Below are positions 27,453 through 36,176 of a DNA stretch of 64,000 nucleotides, piece after piece. Under the pieces are notes generated by a model, which worked only from the letters and a program-made list of their open reading frames with translations, was not told the origin of the DNA and searched no databases. The position numbers and the translations under genes are program-made. Origin of the DNA: CAVVAL01 sp963740215 (GTDB taxonomy: Bacteria > Actinomycetota > Actinomycetes > Mycobacteriales > Cryptosporangiaceae). The stretch is taken from assembly GCA_963740215.1 (NCBI GenBank), contig CAVUDJ010000015.1:682001-746000 (forward strand), given 5' to 3'. Numbering within the stretch: the stretch's first letter is position 1; each line of letters opens with the position of its first letter.

Positions 27453-27511
27453 GGTGTTCGCGGAAATTGCGCTGACACGCCGGGCCGCCACCGGCGATTT
27501 CCCCGAACACC
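27453..27511. repeat. Hairpin element family D, copy 1
   Basis: A 59-bp inverted repeat, left arm GGTGTTCGCGGAAATTGC, right arm GCGATTTCCCCGAACACC. It matches copy 2 at 63174-63232 in length, arms and left flank (GCCGGGTGTTCGCGGAAAT). Unlike other copies it sits between two divergent start codons, so it is not obviously a terminator here. Confidence 0.85.
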
Positions 27512-27526
27512 GCCGCGCGGTCGCGC

Positions 27527-27586
27527 GGTCCAGCGTAGTCCGCAAAGAACTCTTTGCAAAGAAGTCTTTGCGGTCTACGCTGGACC
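27527..27586. promoter_or_regulatory. 60-bp palindromic operator-promoter of the ArsR gene
   Basis: An almost perfect 60-bp inverted repeat ends 2 bp before the ArsR start. Inside are two overlapping palindromes, GCAAAGAACTCTTTGC and GCAAAGAAGTCTTTGC, and outer arms GGTCCAGCGTAG / CTACGCTGGACC. A possible promoter TTTGCA-N17-TACGCT lies within it with the +1 at or near the ATG, so the transcript is probably leaderless and self-repressed. Confidence 0.8.
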
Positions 27587-27588
27587 GC

Positions 27589-28164
27589 ATGAGCCGGGAT
27601 GACACCTACTACGTCGCCGACGCCGCCACGCTGAAGGCGGTCGCGCATCCGCTGCGGGTGCGGCTGCTCGGCGCGCTACGCCTGGAAGGGCCGGCGACGG
27701 CGAGCGAACTGGGCCGGCGGTTCGGCGAGAGCAGCGGGTCCACCAGCTACCACCTGCGGCAACTCGCCCGGTTCGGCTATGTCGAGGAAGATCCCGACCA
27801 GCCGAACGCCCGTGACAAGCGCTGGCGAGCCAGGCACCGGTACACGAGCTGGTCCGACACCGTTCTGGCCGGCGATCCGGAAGGCGCCGAGGCGACCCGC
27901 TGGATGCGCGAACGGCAACGGTCGTTCGCGACCCGGGTGGCTGAGGCCTTCCACGAGCAGTCCGACTCGTACGGCCCCGAGTGGCAGCGCGTCGCAGGCC
28001 AGAGCGACATGGCCGTACGCCTCACGCCGGCCTCGGTCGCCGCGTTGACCGAGCAGATCTCGGCGCTCGCCGAGGAGTACGCCGCCCGCGACGCCGATGC
28101 GCCCGACGCCGAACAGGTCGCGGTGTACTTCGCCGCCCATCCGTTCCGGGAGTACCCCTTATGA
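27589..28164 (+). CDS. ArsR-family (HTH_20) transcriptional regulator
   Basis: 191 residues from ATG 27589, with no ribosome site. The winged helix near the N-terminus reads LKAVAHPLRVRLLGALRLEGPATASELGRRFGESSGSTSYHLRQLARFGYVEE. No metal-binding cysteine motif is seen, so it is likely a non-metal sensor. Its stop overlaps the start of an MFS gene (ATGA). It probably represses itself and that transporter through the 60-bp palindrome immediately upstream. Confidence 0.93.
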   Translation: MSRDDTYYVADAATLKAVAHPLRVRLLGALRLEGPATASELGRRFGESSGSTSYHLRQLARFGYVEEDPDQPNARDKRWRARHRYTSWSDTVLAGDPEGAEATRWMRERQRSFATRVAEAFHEQSDSYGPEWQRVAGQSDMAVRLTPASVAALTEQISALAEEYAARDADAPDAEQVAVYFAAHPFREYPL

Positions 28165-29428
28165 GCCCGCTCTCTGCCGCCCGCCGGTACGCGCTGGTCA
28201 GCGGCCTCAACTGGTTACCGGTCGGCCTGCACATGCCGATCATGATCCTGCTGATGACGCACCGCGGCCTGGACCTGGGCACGATCGGCCTGGTCGTCGG
28301 CGTCCACAGTGTCCTCGTGGTGGCGCTGGAGCTACCCACAGGCGCGCTCGCCGACACGCTCGGCAGGCGCGGTGTGCTGGTGCTCGCGGCGGCGTTCAAC
28401 CTCGTCGCGCTCGCCGTGCTGGCCGCCGCCGACTCGGCGTGGCTGTTCGCCGCGTCGGCCGCGCTGAAGGGCGTCGGGCGGGCGCTGTCGTCGGGTCCGG
28501 CGCAGGCCTGGTACGTCGACACCGTCCACGCCACCGACCCCGACGCCGACCTGAGCACCGGCATCTCCTGGGGTCACGCGGCCGGCTCTGCCGCGCTGGC
28601 GATCGGCGTGCTGGCAGGCGGGTTCGTCCCGCTCGGGCTGCGCGCGGCCGGCTGGGACGAGAACCTGGCGCTGGCCATGCCCGCGGTGCTCGCGGTGATC
28701 GCGACGGCGGGCCTGCTGGTTGTGGTGCTCCTGACGTTGCCGGAACCCGTCCCCCGTCAGCGGCTGAGGCTGGCGGAGGTGCTCGCGGCCACCCCACGCA
28801 CGGTGGTGCGAGGGCTGCGGGTGGCCACGGCGAGCCCGGTACTCGGCCTGATCTTCGCCGGCACGTTCACGCTCGGCGTCTCGCTCAACGCGATCGAACT
28901 GCTCACCCCGGGCCGGCTCGCGATGCTGACCGGCGGCGCCTCGGCCGGTAGCGCGGGGTACGCGGTGGTGACGGCGATCGGGTTCGGCGCCTCGTCGGCC
29001 GGCAGCGCGATCGCGCCGCTGGTCCGGCGGCTCGCGCGGCACGATCTGCACGGCTCGCCATCGCCGGTCTGCTGACCTGCGGCGTGGGACTCGTGGGTCT
29101 GGGTGCGAGCGTCCTGCTGGATGGCGGCTCGGGGCTGGTCGCGACCGGAGCCGCGTACGCCACGATCTTCGCCGGGCTCGGCTTGCTCAGCCCGGCCGCG
29201 TCCGAACTGCTGAACCGCGAGGCGGAGGCGAGCGAACGGGCGACCGTGATCTCGCTCGACTCCCTCGTGCTGCAGCTCGCCGGCGCGCTCGGCAGCATCA
29301 CGCTGATGCGGGTCGCGGAGTCGACCGGGCCGGCGCCCATCTGGTACTTCTGCGGCGCCCTGGTCGCCGTGGCGGCGTTCGCGTACGTGACGATCGCCCG
29401 CCGGTCGCGCCTCCTCGCCCTCGGGTGG
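28161..29428 (+). CDS. MFS transporter (frameshifted), ArsR-linked
   Basis: Start ATG overlaps the ArsR stop. About 12 membrane segments: LVVGVHSVLVVALELPTGALADTLGRR is a typical MFS loop. The frame breaks near 29048, where restoring one G (CTGGCACGG) joins RRLARHDL to ARLAIAGLLTCGVGLVGLG. Homology-like sequence ends about 29420. The frame then runs through hairpin element A2 (SFEGRGGARTLETPQL) with no stop until 29842, so the real C-terminus is uncertain. The likely role is drug or metabolite efflux. Confidence 0.82.
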
Positions 29429-29429
29429 T

Positions 29430-29472
29430 GGAGTTTCGAGGGTCGCGGCGGCGCCCGAACCCTCGAAACTCC
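29430..29472. repeat. Hairpin element family A, copy 2
   Basis: Perfect 14-bp arms GGAGTTTCGAGGGT / ACCCTCGAAACTCC, with right flank CAACTGAACCGGG matching copy 1 (7249-7297). It lies at the 3' end of the second MFS gene. Both copies are read in frame by the preceding MFS gene as FEGRGG..TLETPQ. Confidence 0.85.
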
Positions 29473-29899
29473 GCAACTGAACCGGGCGGTGGCGTGCTGC
29501 ACACGCGTAGGGGCGAGGCCAGCGCGGCCGCCAGACAGCGCTCGACGCGACCACTACACGTGCCACGGCCACTTCCGCGCCGACGACGGACGCGATGATG
29601 CCGCAGGTCCGAATTCCCGTCGCGAGGAACCCGTCGCCGAGGGATCGCGCAACGGATGGACGGTCCGCGACGCTCGCGTCGACGCGGGCGTACGACGTGA
29701 CCGAGACCAAGGTCTGCCGTACACGGTTCTTGGGCTCACTGGTCATCCCGCCCGTCTGGCTCGGCTGGCGCGTACCGCCTGCGTAGGCCGTCGTGGCGAG
29801 CGTCACGGTGTCGGCGGTCACCCGGGGACTGAATCGAACTGACGGCGGTGCGAGGATCATTTCCGACGCCCCGACCCGCGCTCAACGAGAGGCATTCCC
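29473..29899. other. Region before serC without a confident gene
   Basis: About 430 bp. A minus-strand frame (about 29743 down to 29490, beginning MTSEPKNRVRQTLVSV) has only moderate third-position GC and runs into element A2, so it is not called as a gene. GAGAGG before 29900 serves serC. Confidence 0.4.
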
Positions 29900-31025
29900 G
29901 TGACCGACGCCCCGATCACCATCCCCGCGGACCTGCTGCCCGCTGACGGTCGCTTCGGATCCGGGCCCGTCCAAGGTCCGCCCGGAAGCCGTGCAGGCCC
30001 TGGCCGGCGTGGCCACCACCTACCTCGGCACCTCGCACCGCCAGGCCACGGTTCGCAACCAGGTCGCGCGGGTCCGCAAGGGCCTGGCCGAGCTGTTCAG
30101 CCTGCCCGAGGGCTACGAGGTGGTGCTGGGCAACGGCGGCACCACGGCGTTCTGGGAGTCCGCGGTGTTCGGGCTGGTCAAGGACCGGGCGCAGTTCCTG
30201 AGCTTCGGCGAGTTCGGTTCGAAGTTCGCCAAGGCGGTGAAGATCGCGCCGCACCTCGGCAACCCGACGATCATCACCAGCGAGCCGGGTGACGCGCCGG
30301 AGTTCCAGCTCGAGGACGGCATCGACGTCTACGCGACGCCGCAGAACGAGACCTCGACCGGCGTCGCCGTCCCAGTGAAGCGCGTGCAGGGCACCGACGC
30401 GCTGATGCTGCACGACGCCACCTCGGGCGCCGGTGGTCTCGCCGTCGACATCGCCGAGTCCGACGTCTATTACTTCGCGCCGCAGAAGTGCTTCGGCTCC
30501 GACGGCGGCATCTGGTTCGCGCTGATGAGCCCGGCCGCCATCGCGCGGGTCGAGGAGATCGCCGCGTCCGACCGCTACATCCCGGCCTTCCTCGACCTGA
30601 AGACGGCGGTCGACAACTCGCGCCTGGAGCAGACGTACAACACGCCCGCTCTGGCCACGCTGTTCGTCATGGCCGAGCAGATCGACTGGTTCCTCGGCAA
30701 CGGCGGCCTCGACTGGTGCACCGCCCGCACCGCCGAGTCGGCCGGCACGATCTACGGCTGGGCGGAGAACAGCCAGTTCGCCACGCCGTACGTCAAGGAT
30801 CCGGAGAAGCGCTCGAACGTGGTCGCCACGATCGACTTCGACCCGTCGGTCGACGCGTCGGCGGTGGCGAAGACGCTGCGTGCGAACGGGATCGTCGACA
30901 CCGAGCCGTACCGGAAGCTGGGCCGCAACCAGCTGCGGATCGCGCTGTTCCCCAGCGTCGACCCGGCGGACGTCGCCAAGCTCACCGCGGCGATCGACCA
31001 CGTGGTCGCCAAGCTCGCCTCCTAG
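29900..31025 (+). CDS. serC: Phosphoserine aminotransferase (frameshifted near the start)
   Basis: PLP-dependent conversion of 3-phosphohydroxypyruvate to phosphoserine in serine synthesis. GTG start at 29900. The N-terminal ITIPADLLPADGRFGSGP must continue SKVRPEAVQALAGV, but an extra C in GGGCCC (29966-29968) shifts the frame; total length is 3n+1. The rest is intact: PLP lysine in YYFAPQKCFGSDGG, TSHRQ, and RKLGRNQLRIALFPSV. Loss of serC would normally cause auxotrophy, so a sequence error is the likely cause. Confidence 0.93.
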
Positions 31026-31047
31026 GCGTGCGCCCTACAGTGGGCGG

Positions 31048-32433
31048 ATGATCGCGCGCGCCAGCCCTCACCGTTGGCGCGCGCGAGTCTGGGTTCTGGC
31101 GGTGCTCCTCGTACTCACCGGCTCAGCGCTGGAGCCTCCGCCGACCCCCGATCCGCAGCCCGGGCTGCTCCGCGTGGAGGCGCGACAGCACGGGGCGCTC
31201 AACGCGCTCTGGAACAGCTACGGCGACAGGGGCGACCAGTGGTCGGGCGGGGACAGCACGGTCTCCGTCCAGCTTCCGGACGGCCGCACGGCGTGGTTCT
31301 TCTCGGACACGTTCCTCGGGACGGTGAACGACGACGGCACCCGGCCGCTCGACGCGCCGTTCGTCCACAACTCGCTCGTCGTCCAGGACGGCGACACGCT
31401 CACCACACTCCACGGCGGCACTCTGCTGCAGCCGGCGCCGCTGGTGGGCTCGTCCACGCCGCTGCACTGGGTGGGCGCGGCGTTCGTCGACGGCGACGAG
31501 CTGCGCGTGCTCTACAACACCTACGACCGCACGGGCGGCGGCGCGCTCGACGTCCGGATGTCGGGCACCGCCGTGGCCACCTTCGGGCTGCCCGCGCTGA
31601 ACCTCACCGACCTCCGCACGCTGCCCCTCGGCGACCGCATCGGCTGGGGCTCCGCGTCGATCGCCGACGGCGACCACACCTACGTCTACGGCACAGAGCA
31701 CGTCGGCGAGTCCAAGTTCGCGCACGTCGCCAGGGTCGCCGACGGTGGTGTGCTGGGCGCGTGGGAGTTCTGGACGGGCTCCGGCTGGTCCACCGACCAG
31801 AACCGGTCGGCGCGGCTGCTCAGCGGCGTCGGCTCGGGCTACGGCGTGACACGCGTAGGCGACGAGTACGTGCTGGTCACGCAGGAGTCGAACGTCGTGT
31901 TCAGCCCGCACGTCGTGGCCTACCGGGCGCCCTCGCCGACCGGCCCGTTCACCGCGCAGACCTGGCTCTACACCGCACCCGAGGCCAGCCGCGACCGGAT
32001 CGTCTACGACACCCGGATCCACCCGTCGCTCAGCACGGACCGCAACCTCGTGATCTCGTACAACGTCAACAGCCTCGACCCAGACGCCGCGTACCTCGAC
32101 GCCCGCGTGTACCGGCCGAGGTTCCTGGAGATCAGCTGGCCGCCGCGGCCATCGAGCGCGCCGCCCGCGCCGACCCGGCTGACGGTGACGCCCGAGGACG
32201 ACGCCGTGATGCTGCGCTGGCGCGGCAGTGATCCCCGGGCGTCGTACTGGATCTACCGGCGGGACGTCACCGCGGGCCAGACACATTTCGGGAAGCTCGG
32301 CGAGCCGAGGCACGGCACCGCGACCACGATCACGCGCCTGCTGGACGGCCACACCTACGAGTTCGCGGTGAGCGCGTATCTGCCGGCCGGGGAGAGCGCA
32401 CCCTCCACGGGAGTACTGACGACCGCCGGCTAG
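31048..32433 (+). CDS. Secreted beta-propeller-like protein with fibronectin III domain
   Basis: 461 residues. A signal peptide (WVLAVLLVLTGSAL) precedes a long domain with repeated blade-like strands: SVQLPDGRTAWFFSDTFLG, DDELRV-type turns and WGSASIADGDHTYVYGTE. This suggests a DUF4185/five-bladed glycosidase-like propeller. Residues ~370-461 (PPAPTRLTVTPEDDAVMLRW, YEFAVSAYLPAGES) form a fibronectin type III domain. It probably acts on or binds extracellular polysaccharide. It starts 22 bp after serC and may share its transcript. No catalytic residues assigned. Confidence 0.7.
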   Translation: MIARASPHRWRARVWVLAVLLVLTGSALEPPPTPDPQPGLLRVEARQHGALNALWNSYGDRGDQWSGGDSTVSVQLPDGRTAWFFSDTFLGTVNDDGTRPLDAPFVHNSLVVQDGDTLTTLHGGTLLQPAPLVGSSTPLHWVGAAFVDGDELRVLYNTYDRTGGGALDVRMSGTAVATFGLPALNLTDLRTLPLGDRIGWGSASIADGDHTYVYGTEHVGESKFAHVARVADGGVLGAWEFWTGSGWSTDQNRSARLLSGVGSGYGVTRVGDEYVLVTQESNVVFSPHVVAYRAPSPTGPFTAQTWLYTAPEASRDRIVYDTRIHPSLSTDRNLVISYNVNSLDPDAAYLDARVYRPRFLEISWPPRPSSAPPAPTRLTVTPEDDAVMLRWRGSDPRASYWIYRRDVTAGQTHFGKLGEPRHGTATTITRLLDGHTYEFAVSAYLPAGESAPSTGVLTTAG

Positions 32434-32643
32434 CAGAATCGCTGGACGGCAGCGGGCCACGTGACGCCGGCGGCTGGCCCGATGATGTTGCTGTTCACGG
32501 CCACCTCCTCAGCAGAGAGTGACGACTCCTGTGACGATAAGGAGGCTGGTCGGACGGCCGACACACGGAGAATGTCCGGGCGTACCAGGAACGGCTCCCC
32601 TAAAGTGATGTGCTAGCGCCCCCATCGGGAGGGAGGAACCACG

Positions 32644-33483
32644 GTGCGTCCACTACGGTTCGTCGCCCTCTCCGAAGACGGAAAAGCGCTGATTCTCACC
32701 GACGAGGTAGGGCGCATGCTCTCCCTCGCCATCGACGAGGCGGTCATTGCAGCTGTGCGGCGTGAGCAGAATCCTGCGCAGGGGCACTTCCCCATCGAGG
32801 TCGAGGCCTCGCTGACCCCCCGCGACATCCAGGCACGCATCCGTGCCGGCGACTCACCCGAAGAGGTCGCCAGAGTCGCCAACGTCCCCGTCGAGAAGGT
32901 GCTCCGGTTCGCGGGTCCCGTGCTCCAGGAGCGGGCCGCCATCGCGCAGCTCGCCCGGCGCACGCGCCTGCGCACGGCCGAGAACGGCGCGTCGCTCGGC
33001 GAGGTCGCCGACCATCGGCTCAGCAGCCACAACGTCGACCCGCAGGCGGTCGCGTGGGACGCGTACCGCAAGGACGACGGCACGTGGCGGGTCACCGCGG
33101 TGTGGCCGTCCGGTCACGCCACGGCGCATGCCATCTGGGATCTCGACAAGCCCAGGTCGGTCGTCACACCGGCCGACGAGATGGCGCAGTTCCTCTCCAC
33201 GGAGCAGCCGGAGACGATCCTCGGCCAGGACGAGCCGCTGCCGCCGATCCCCGCCCGGATCGCCGCCGCCAACGACTTCGACACCGAGGACGACCACGAG
33301 CACGACGGCCCGACGATCCCGTCGCTGTCCGTGCTGCGAAACAGGACCGAGCGCACCGTCATCAGCCGGCAGGCGTCGCCTCCCGTCGTCGACGACGACG
33401 AGGCCGCGCACGCCCGCGAACGCCGCGCCGAGCTGCCCAGCTGGGACGACATCCTCTTCGGGGCGCGGCACCGCCCCAATTAG
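32644..33483 (+). CDS. sepH: Cell division protein SepH (DUF3071)
   Basis: 279 residues from GTG 32644, after GGGAGGGAGGAACC. The N-terminal MRPLRFVALSEDGKALILTDE and DUF3071 helix-turn-helix region (SLTPRDIQARIRAGDSPEEVARVANVPVEKVLRF) match SepH, which stimulates FtsZ assembly in actinobacteria. The closing LPSWDDILFG motif is also typical. The upstream 210 bp contain no gene. The position just after serC matches other actinobacteria. Confidence 0.94.
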   Translation: MRPLRFVALSEDGKALILTDEVGRMLSLAIDEAVIAAVRREQNPAQGHFPIEVEASLTPRDIQARIRAGDSPEEVARVANVPVEKVLRFAGPVLQERAAIAQLARRTRLRTAENGASLGEVADHRLSSHNVDPQAVAWDAYRKDDGTWRVTAVWPSGHATAHAIWDLDKPRSVVTPADEMAQFLSTEQPETILGQDEPLPPIPARIAAANDFDTEDDHEHDGPTIPSLSVLRNRTERTVISRQASPPVVDDDEAAHARERRAELPSWDDILFGARHRPN

Positions 33484-33516
33484 GCGCCGGGCCCATCGCT
33501 GCACGAGGATGTCGCC

Positions 33517-34212
33517 ATGGGCCTGGAAGTAGTGGTCGGATACGCGGCTTCGCTCGACGAGGACGAGAGTGACAGCCTCACCGAGTATGCCGACGAGGTA
33601 GCCGCCGTGCGGCGTGCGCTGGTCGAGGCGGACCTCCCGCCGTGGGACGAGCCGCTCGAGATCAACCAGGACTTCGACGCGTACGAGATGCTCGGCTACG
33701 TCGGCCTCCACTACCTGCGCCGCATCGCCGCCCACCTCGCCGACGGGCGCGAGCTGCCGGCGCCGGGTGGCGAGGACGCGCCGGACGATCCGGTACTGAT
33801 GGCCGCGTACGAGCGGGGGCCGCGGCACGCCGTCATCGTCGACGGTCCGCTGGAGACGATCGGCGCCCCGGACGACGCCGCCAGCGCCTTCGACCACCTG
33901 CTGCACCACCGCGACACCGAGGGCTTCTACGTGCCGGTCGACATCGCGCCGGTGCTGATCGACCCGCGGCTCACCGGCATCGCGGTCGGCTCGTCGTACC
34001 GGCTCCGGGACGAGTGCCTGGAACTCGCGGCGCGGCTCGGGATCCCCGACAATCTCGGTCCCGAGGACCAGATCCTGCTGGACGCCGTCGACGGCAAGCT
34101 GGCTGCACCCGTGGGCTGGCAGGAGTACCCGGTCGAGTCGTTCGTCTGTGTCGGGCTTCTGCATGCCGCGCAGCGCTCGATCGACAGCGGGCGTGCCGCC
34201 GTCTTCTGCTGA
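33517..34212 (+). CDS. Hypothetical protein, function unknown
   Basis: 231 residues from ATG 33517, 33 bp after sepH. It is acidic and soluble with no signal. Segments: GYAASLDEDESDSLTEYADEVAAV, LGYVGLHYLRRIAAHLADG, FYVPVDIAPVLIDPRLTGIAVGSSYRL and a C-terminal VGLLHAAQRSIDSGRAAVFC. I do not recognise the family. It could be a stress- or immunity-type protein; no function is assigned. Co-transcription with sepH is plausible. Confidence 0.65.
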   Translation: MGLEVVVGYAASLDEDESDSLTEYADEVAAVRRALVEADLPPWDEPLEINQDFDAYEMLGYVGLHYLRRIAAHLADGRELPAPGGEDAPDDPVLMAAYERGPRHAVIVDGPLETIGAPDDAASAFDHLLHHRDTEGFYVPVDIAPVLIDPRLTGIAVGSSYRLRDECLELAARLGIPDNLGPEDQILLDAVDGKLAAPVGWQEYPVESFVCVGLLHAAQRSIDSGRAAVFC

Positions 34213-34250
34213 CACCGCCCGGAGCGCGCCGCCGCACGACCAGCAGGCAG

Positions 34251-35054
34251 CTACCGCACCCGGGGCAGCACCCGAGGCACCCGCGTGAGCTGCCGCGACT
34301 GTGCCACGAGCCGCCCCTTGGCGTCCCGCAGCGTGCAGTCCTCGTCGAACCAGCCGCCCGCGAGCACGCGCCCGCGCAGCTCGGCCTTGAGCCAGCCCGG
34401 CGCAGGCAAGGTGCGCAGGTACGTCGTGAGCTGGACCGTCGGCGCCCACCCGTACCGCCCGAGCGTGAACGTCACGGGTGGGAACGCGTCGACGACGAGC
34501 AGGCACACCAGCGGATCCGGATCGCGCCCGTCCGACATCCGAGCCCAACCACGCAGCGCGAAGCTGCCGTCCGGGCGGCCACGGATCAGCGTCGCCGACT
34601 CCGGAGCCAGCCGGATGTCGACGTGGTCCATCAGCCCGAGGTGCGTGTCCGCGAGCGTGTCGGGCCGGATCTTGGTGCACTGGTCCGGCGAGGGCAGGTC
34701 GACCACCGTCGCCATGTCGACGTCGGCGGGTTTGCTGTCGAGCGCCGTGGTGACGACGGACGAGACGAGGACGGGCTCGTCGCCCTGGAGCAGCGTCGCG
34801 CGGCTGGTACCGATCGTCTTGCCGGCACGCAACCGCTCCACCACGATCTCGGCGGTGCCGGGACGGGCCGGGTTGAGGAAGTCCGTGGTCACGGCGACGG
34901 GGTGCGGATGGCCCTCCGCCGCGAGCACAGCGCGCACGACCGGTAACTGCAGGTATCCCCCGTTTAGGGAGTCGCCGATGTTCCACCCGCCGTCGAGCAC
35001 GGTGGTGTATCGATCCGGCGCAGTCCGGTGAATCTCCGTGTGAGAGTCGAGCAC
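34251..35054 (-). CDS. Thioesterase-family protein (double-hotdog, TesB-like)
   Basis: 267 residues from GTG 35054. Two hotdog-like halves: GGWNIGDSLNGGYLQLPVVRAVLAAEG with TSRATLLQGDEPVLVSSVV, and a second half with FPPVTFTLGRYGWAPTVQLTTYLR and GGWFDEDCTLRDAKGRLVAQSRQLTRV. Such proteins cleave acyl-CoA thioesters. It is divergent from the aldo/keto reductase. Exact acyl substrate unknown. Confidence 0.85.
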   Translation of the reverse strand: MLDSHTEIHRTAPDRYTTVLDGGWNIGDSLNGGYLQLPVVRAVLAAEGHPHPVAVTTDFLNPARPGTAEIVVERLRAGKTIGTSRATLLQGDEPVLVSSVVTTALDSKPADVDMATVVDLPSPDQCTKIRPDTLADTHLGLMDHVDIRLAPESATLIRGRPDGSFALRGWARMSDGRDPDPLVCLLVVDAFPPVTFTLGRYGWAPTVQLTTYLRTLPAPGWLKAELRGRVLAGGWFDEDCTLRDAKGRLVAQSRQLTRVPRVLPRVR

Positions 35055-35111
35055 CGCCCCAGCCTGCCAGATCAGGACGTTCCGCTTTGTCGGATCAACT
35101 ATCCAGCTCCT

Positions 35112-35144
35112 TAAAACGAGCGCTTGGCTAGCTAATGTTGGCGG
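35112..35144 (+). promoter_or_regulatory. Putative leaderless promoter and operator of the aldo/keto reductase
   Basis: A possible -10 TAATGT (35133-35138) lies 6 bp before the ATG, placing +1 at the start codon. TTAAAA at 35111-35116 could be the -35 (spacer 16). The near-palindrome TTGGCTAGCTAA (35124-35135) overlaps the -10 and may be an operator. Confidence 0.5.
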
Positions 35145-36131
35145 ATGGACTACACCCATCTCGGTCGCACCGGCCTGTCGGTGAGCCGCCTCTGCCTCGG
35201 CACGATGAACTTCGGCCCCGAGACCTCGGAGGACGACAGCCACGCCATCATGGATCGCGCCCACGAACACGGGATCAACTTCTTCGACACCGCCGACGTC
35301 TACGGCTGGTCGAAGGGCGAGGGCATCACCGAGAACATCATCGGGCGATGGTTCGCCCGGGGCGGTGGCCGGCGCGAGCGAACCGTGCTCGCCACCAAGC
35401 TGTACGGGACGATGGGCGACTGGCCGAACGAGCGCCACCTCTCCGCGCTGCACATCCGCCGCGCCTGCGACGCCTCGTTACGCCGGCTCCAGACCGACCA
35501 CATCGACCTCTACCAGATGCACCACGTCGACAGGGCCGCCCCCTGGGACGAGATCTGGCAGGCGATGGAGACGCTGGTCGCGCAGGGCAAGGTCATCTAC
35601 GTCGGATCCTCGAACTTCGCGGGCTGGCACCTCGCCAGTGCGCAGGAGGCGGCACGCCGCCGGCACTTCACCGGGCTCTCCAGCGAGCAGTCGATCTACA
35701 ACCTGCTCACGCGCTGGGTCGAGCTGGAGGTCATCCCGGCCGCTCAGGAGTACGGCATCGGCCTGATCCCGTGGTCGCCCCTGCACGGCGGGCTGCTCAG
35801 CGGCGTGCTCCGCAAGCAGGCCGAGAAGTCGGGTTCCCGCAGCCTCTCGGGACGGTCCGCCGAGGCGCTGGAGCAGCACCGCGACACGATCGCGGCGTAC
35901 GAGAAGCTCTGCGCCGACCTCGGCGAGGAGCCGGCGAACGTCGGACTCGCCTGGCTCCTGCACCAGAGGGCCGTGACCGCACCGATCGTCGGGCCGCGCA
36001 CGGTCGCGCAGCTCGACAGCGCGATCCGCACGGTCGGCATCAAGCTCGAACCCGCGGTGCTCGCCAACCTGGACGAGCTGTTCCCCCCACCTGGCCGGGG
36101 TGGACCCGCTCCAGAGGCCTACGCCTGGTAG
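35145..36131 (+). CDS. Aldo/keto reductase
   Basis: NADPH-dependent carbonyl reductase, 328 residues, (beta/alpha)8 barrel. Catalytic tetrad visible: Asp and Tyr in FFDTADVYG, Lys in LATKLYG, His in LYQMHHVD. The NADPH-binding end contains GPRTVAQLDSAIRTVG. No ribosome site precedes the ATG, consistent with a leaderless transcript. It is convergent with the fucosidase gene, separated by hairpin E1. Confidence 0.94.
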   Translation: MDYTHLGRTGLSVSRLCLGTMNFGPETSEDDSHAIMDRAHEHGINFFDTADVYGWSKGEGITENIIGRWFARGGGRRERTVLATKLYGTMGDWPNERHLSALHIRRACDASLRRLQTDHIDLYQMHHVDRAAPWDEIWQAMETLVAQGKVIYVGSSNFAGWHLASAQEAARRRHFTGLSSEQSIYNLLTRWVELEVIPAAQEYGIGLIPWSPLHGGLLSGVLRKQAEKSGSRSLSGRSAEALEQHRDTIAAYEKLCADLGEEPANVGLAWLLHQRAVTAPIVGPRTVAQLDSAIRTVGIKLEPAVLANLDELFPPPGRGGPAPEAYAW

Positions 36132-36133
36132 TC

Positions 36134-36172
36134 GCGGTTGGATCGCGCCCTTTGGTGGCGCGATCCAACCGC
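36134..36172. terminator. Hairpin element family E, copy 1
   Basis: Perfect 16-bp arms GCGGTTGGATCGCGCC / GGCGCGATCCAACCGC with a 7-nt loop, 3 bp after the reductase stop and 5 bp from the convergent fucosidase stop. A related copy is at 44962-45001. Confidence 0.9.
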
Positions 36173-36176
36173 AACC

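Noticed and set aside
28757..29860. Minus-strand gene opposite the second MFS and serC leader
   Set aside because: It runs through hairpin element A2 and antisense MFS sequence with weak codon bias.
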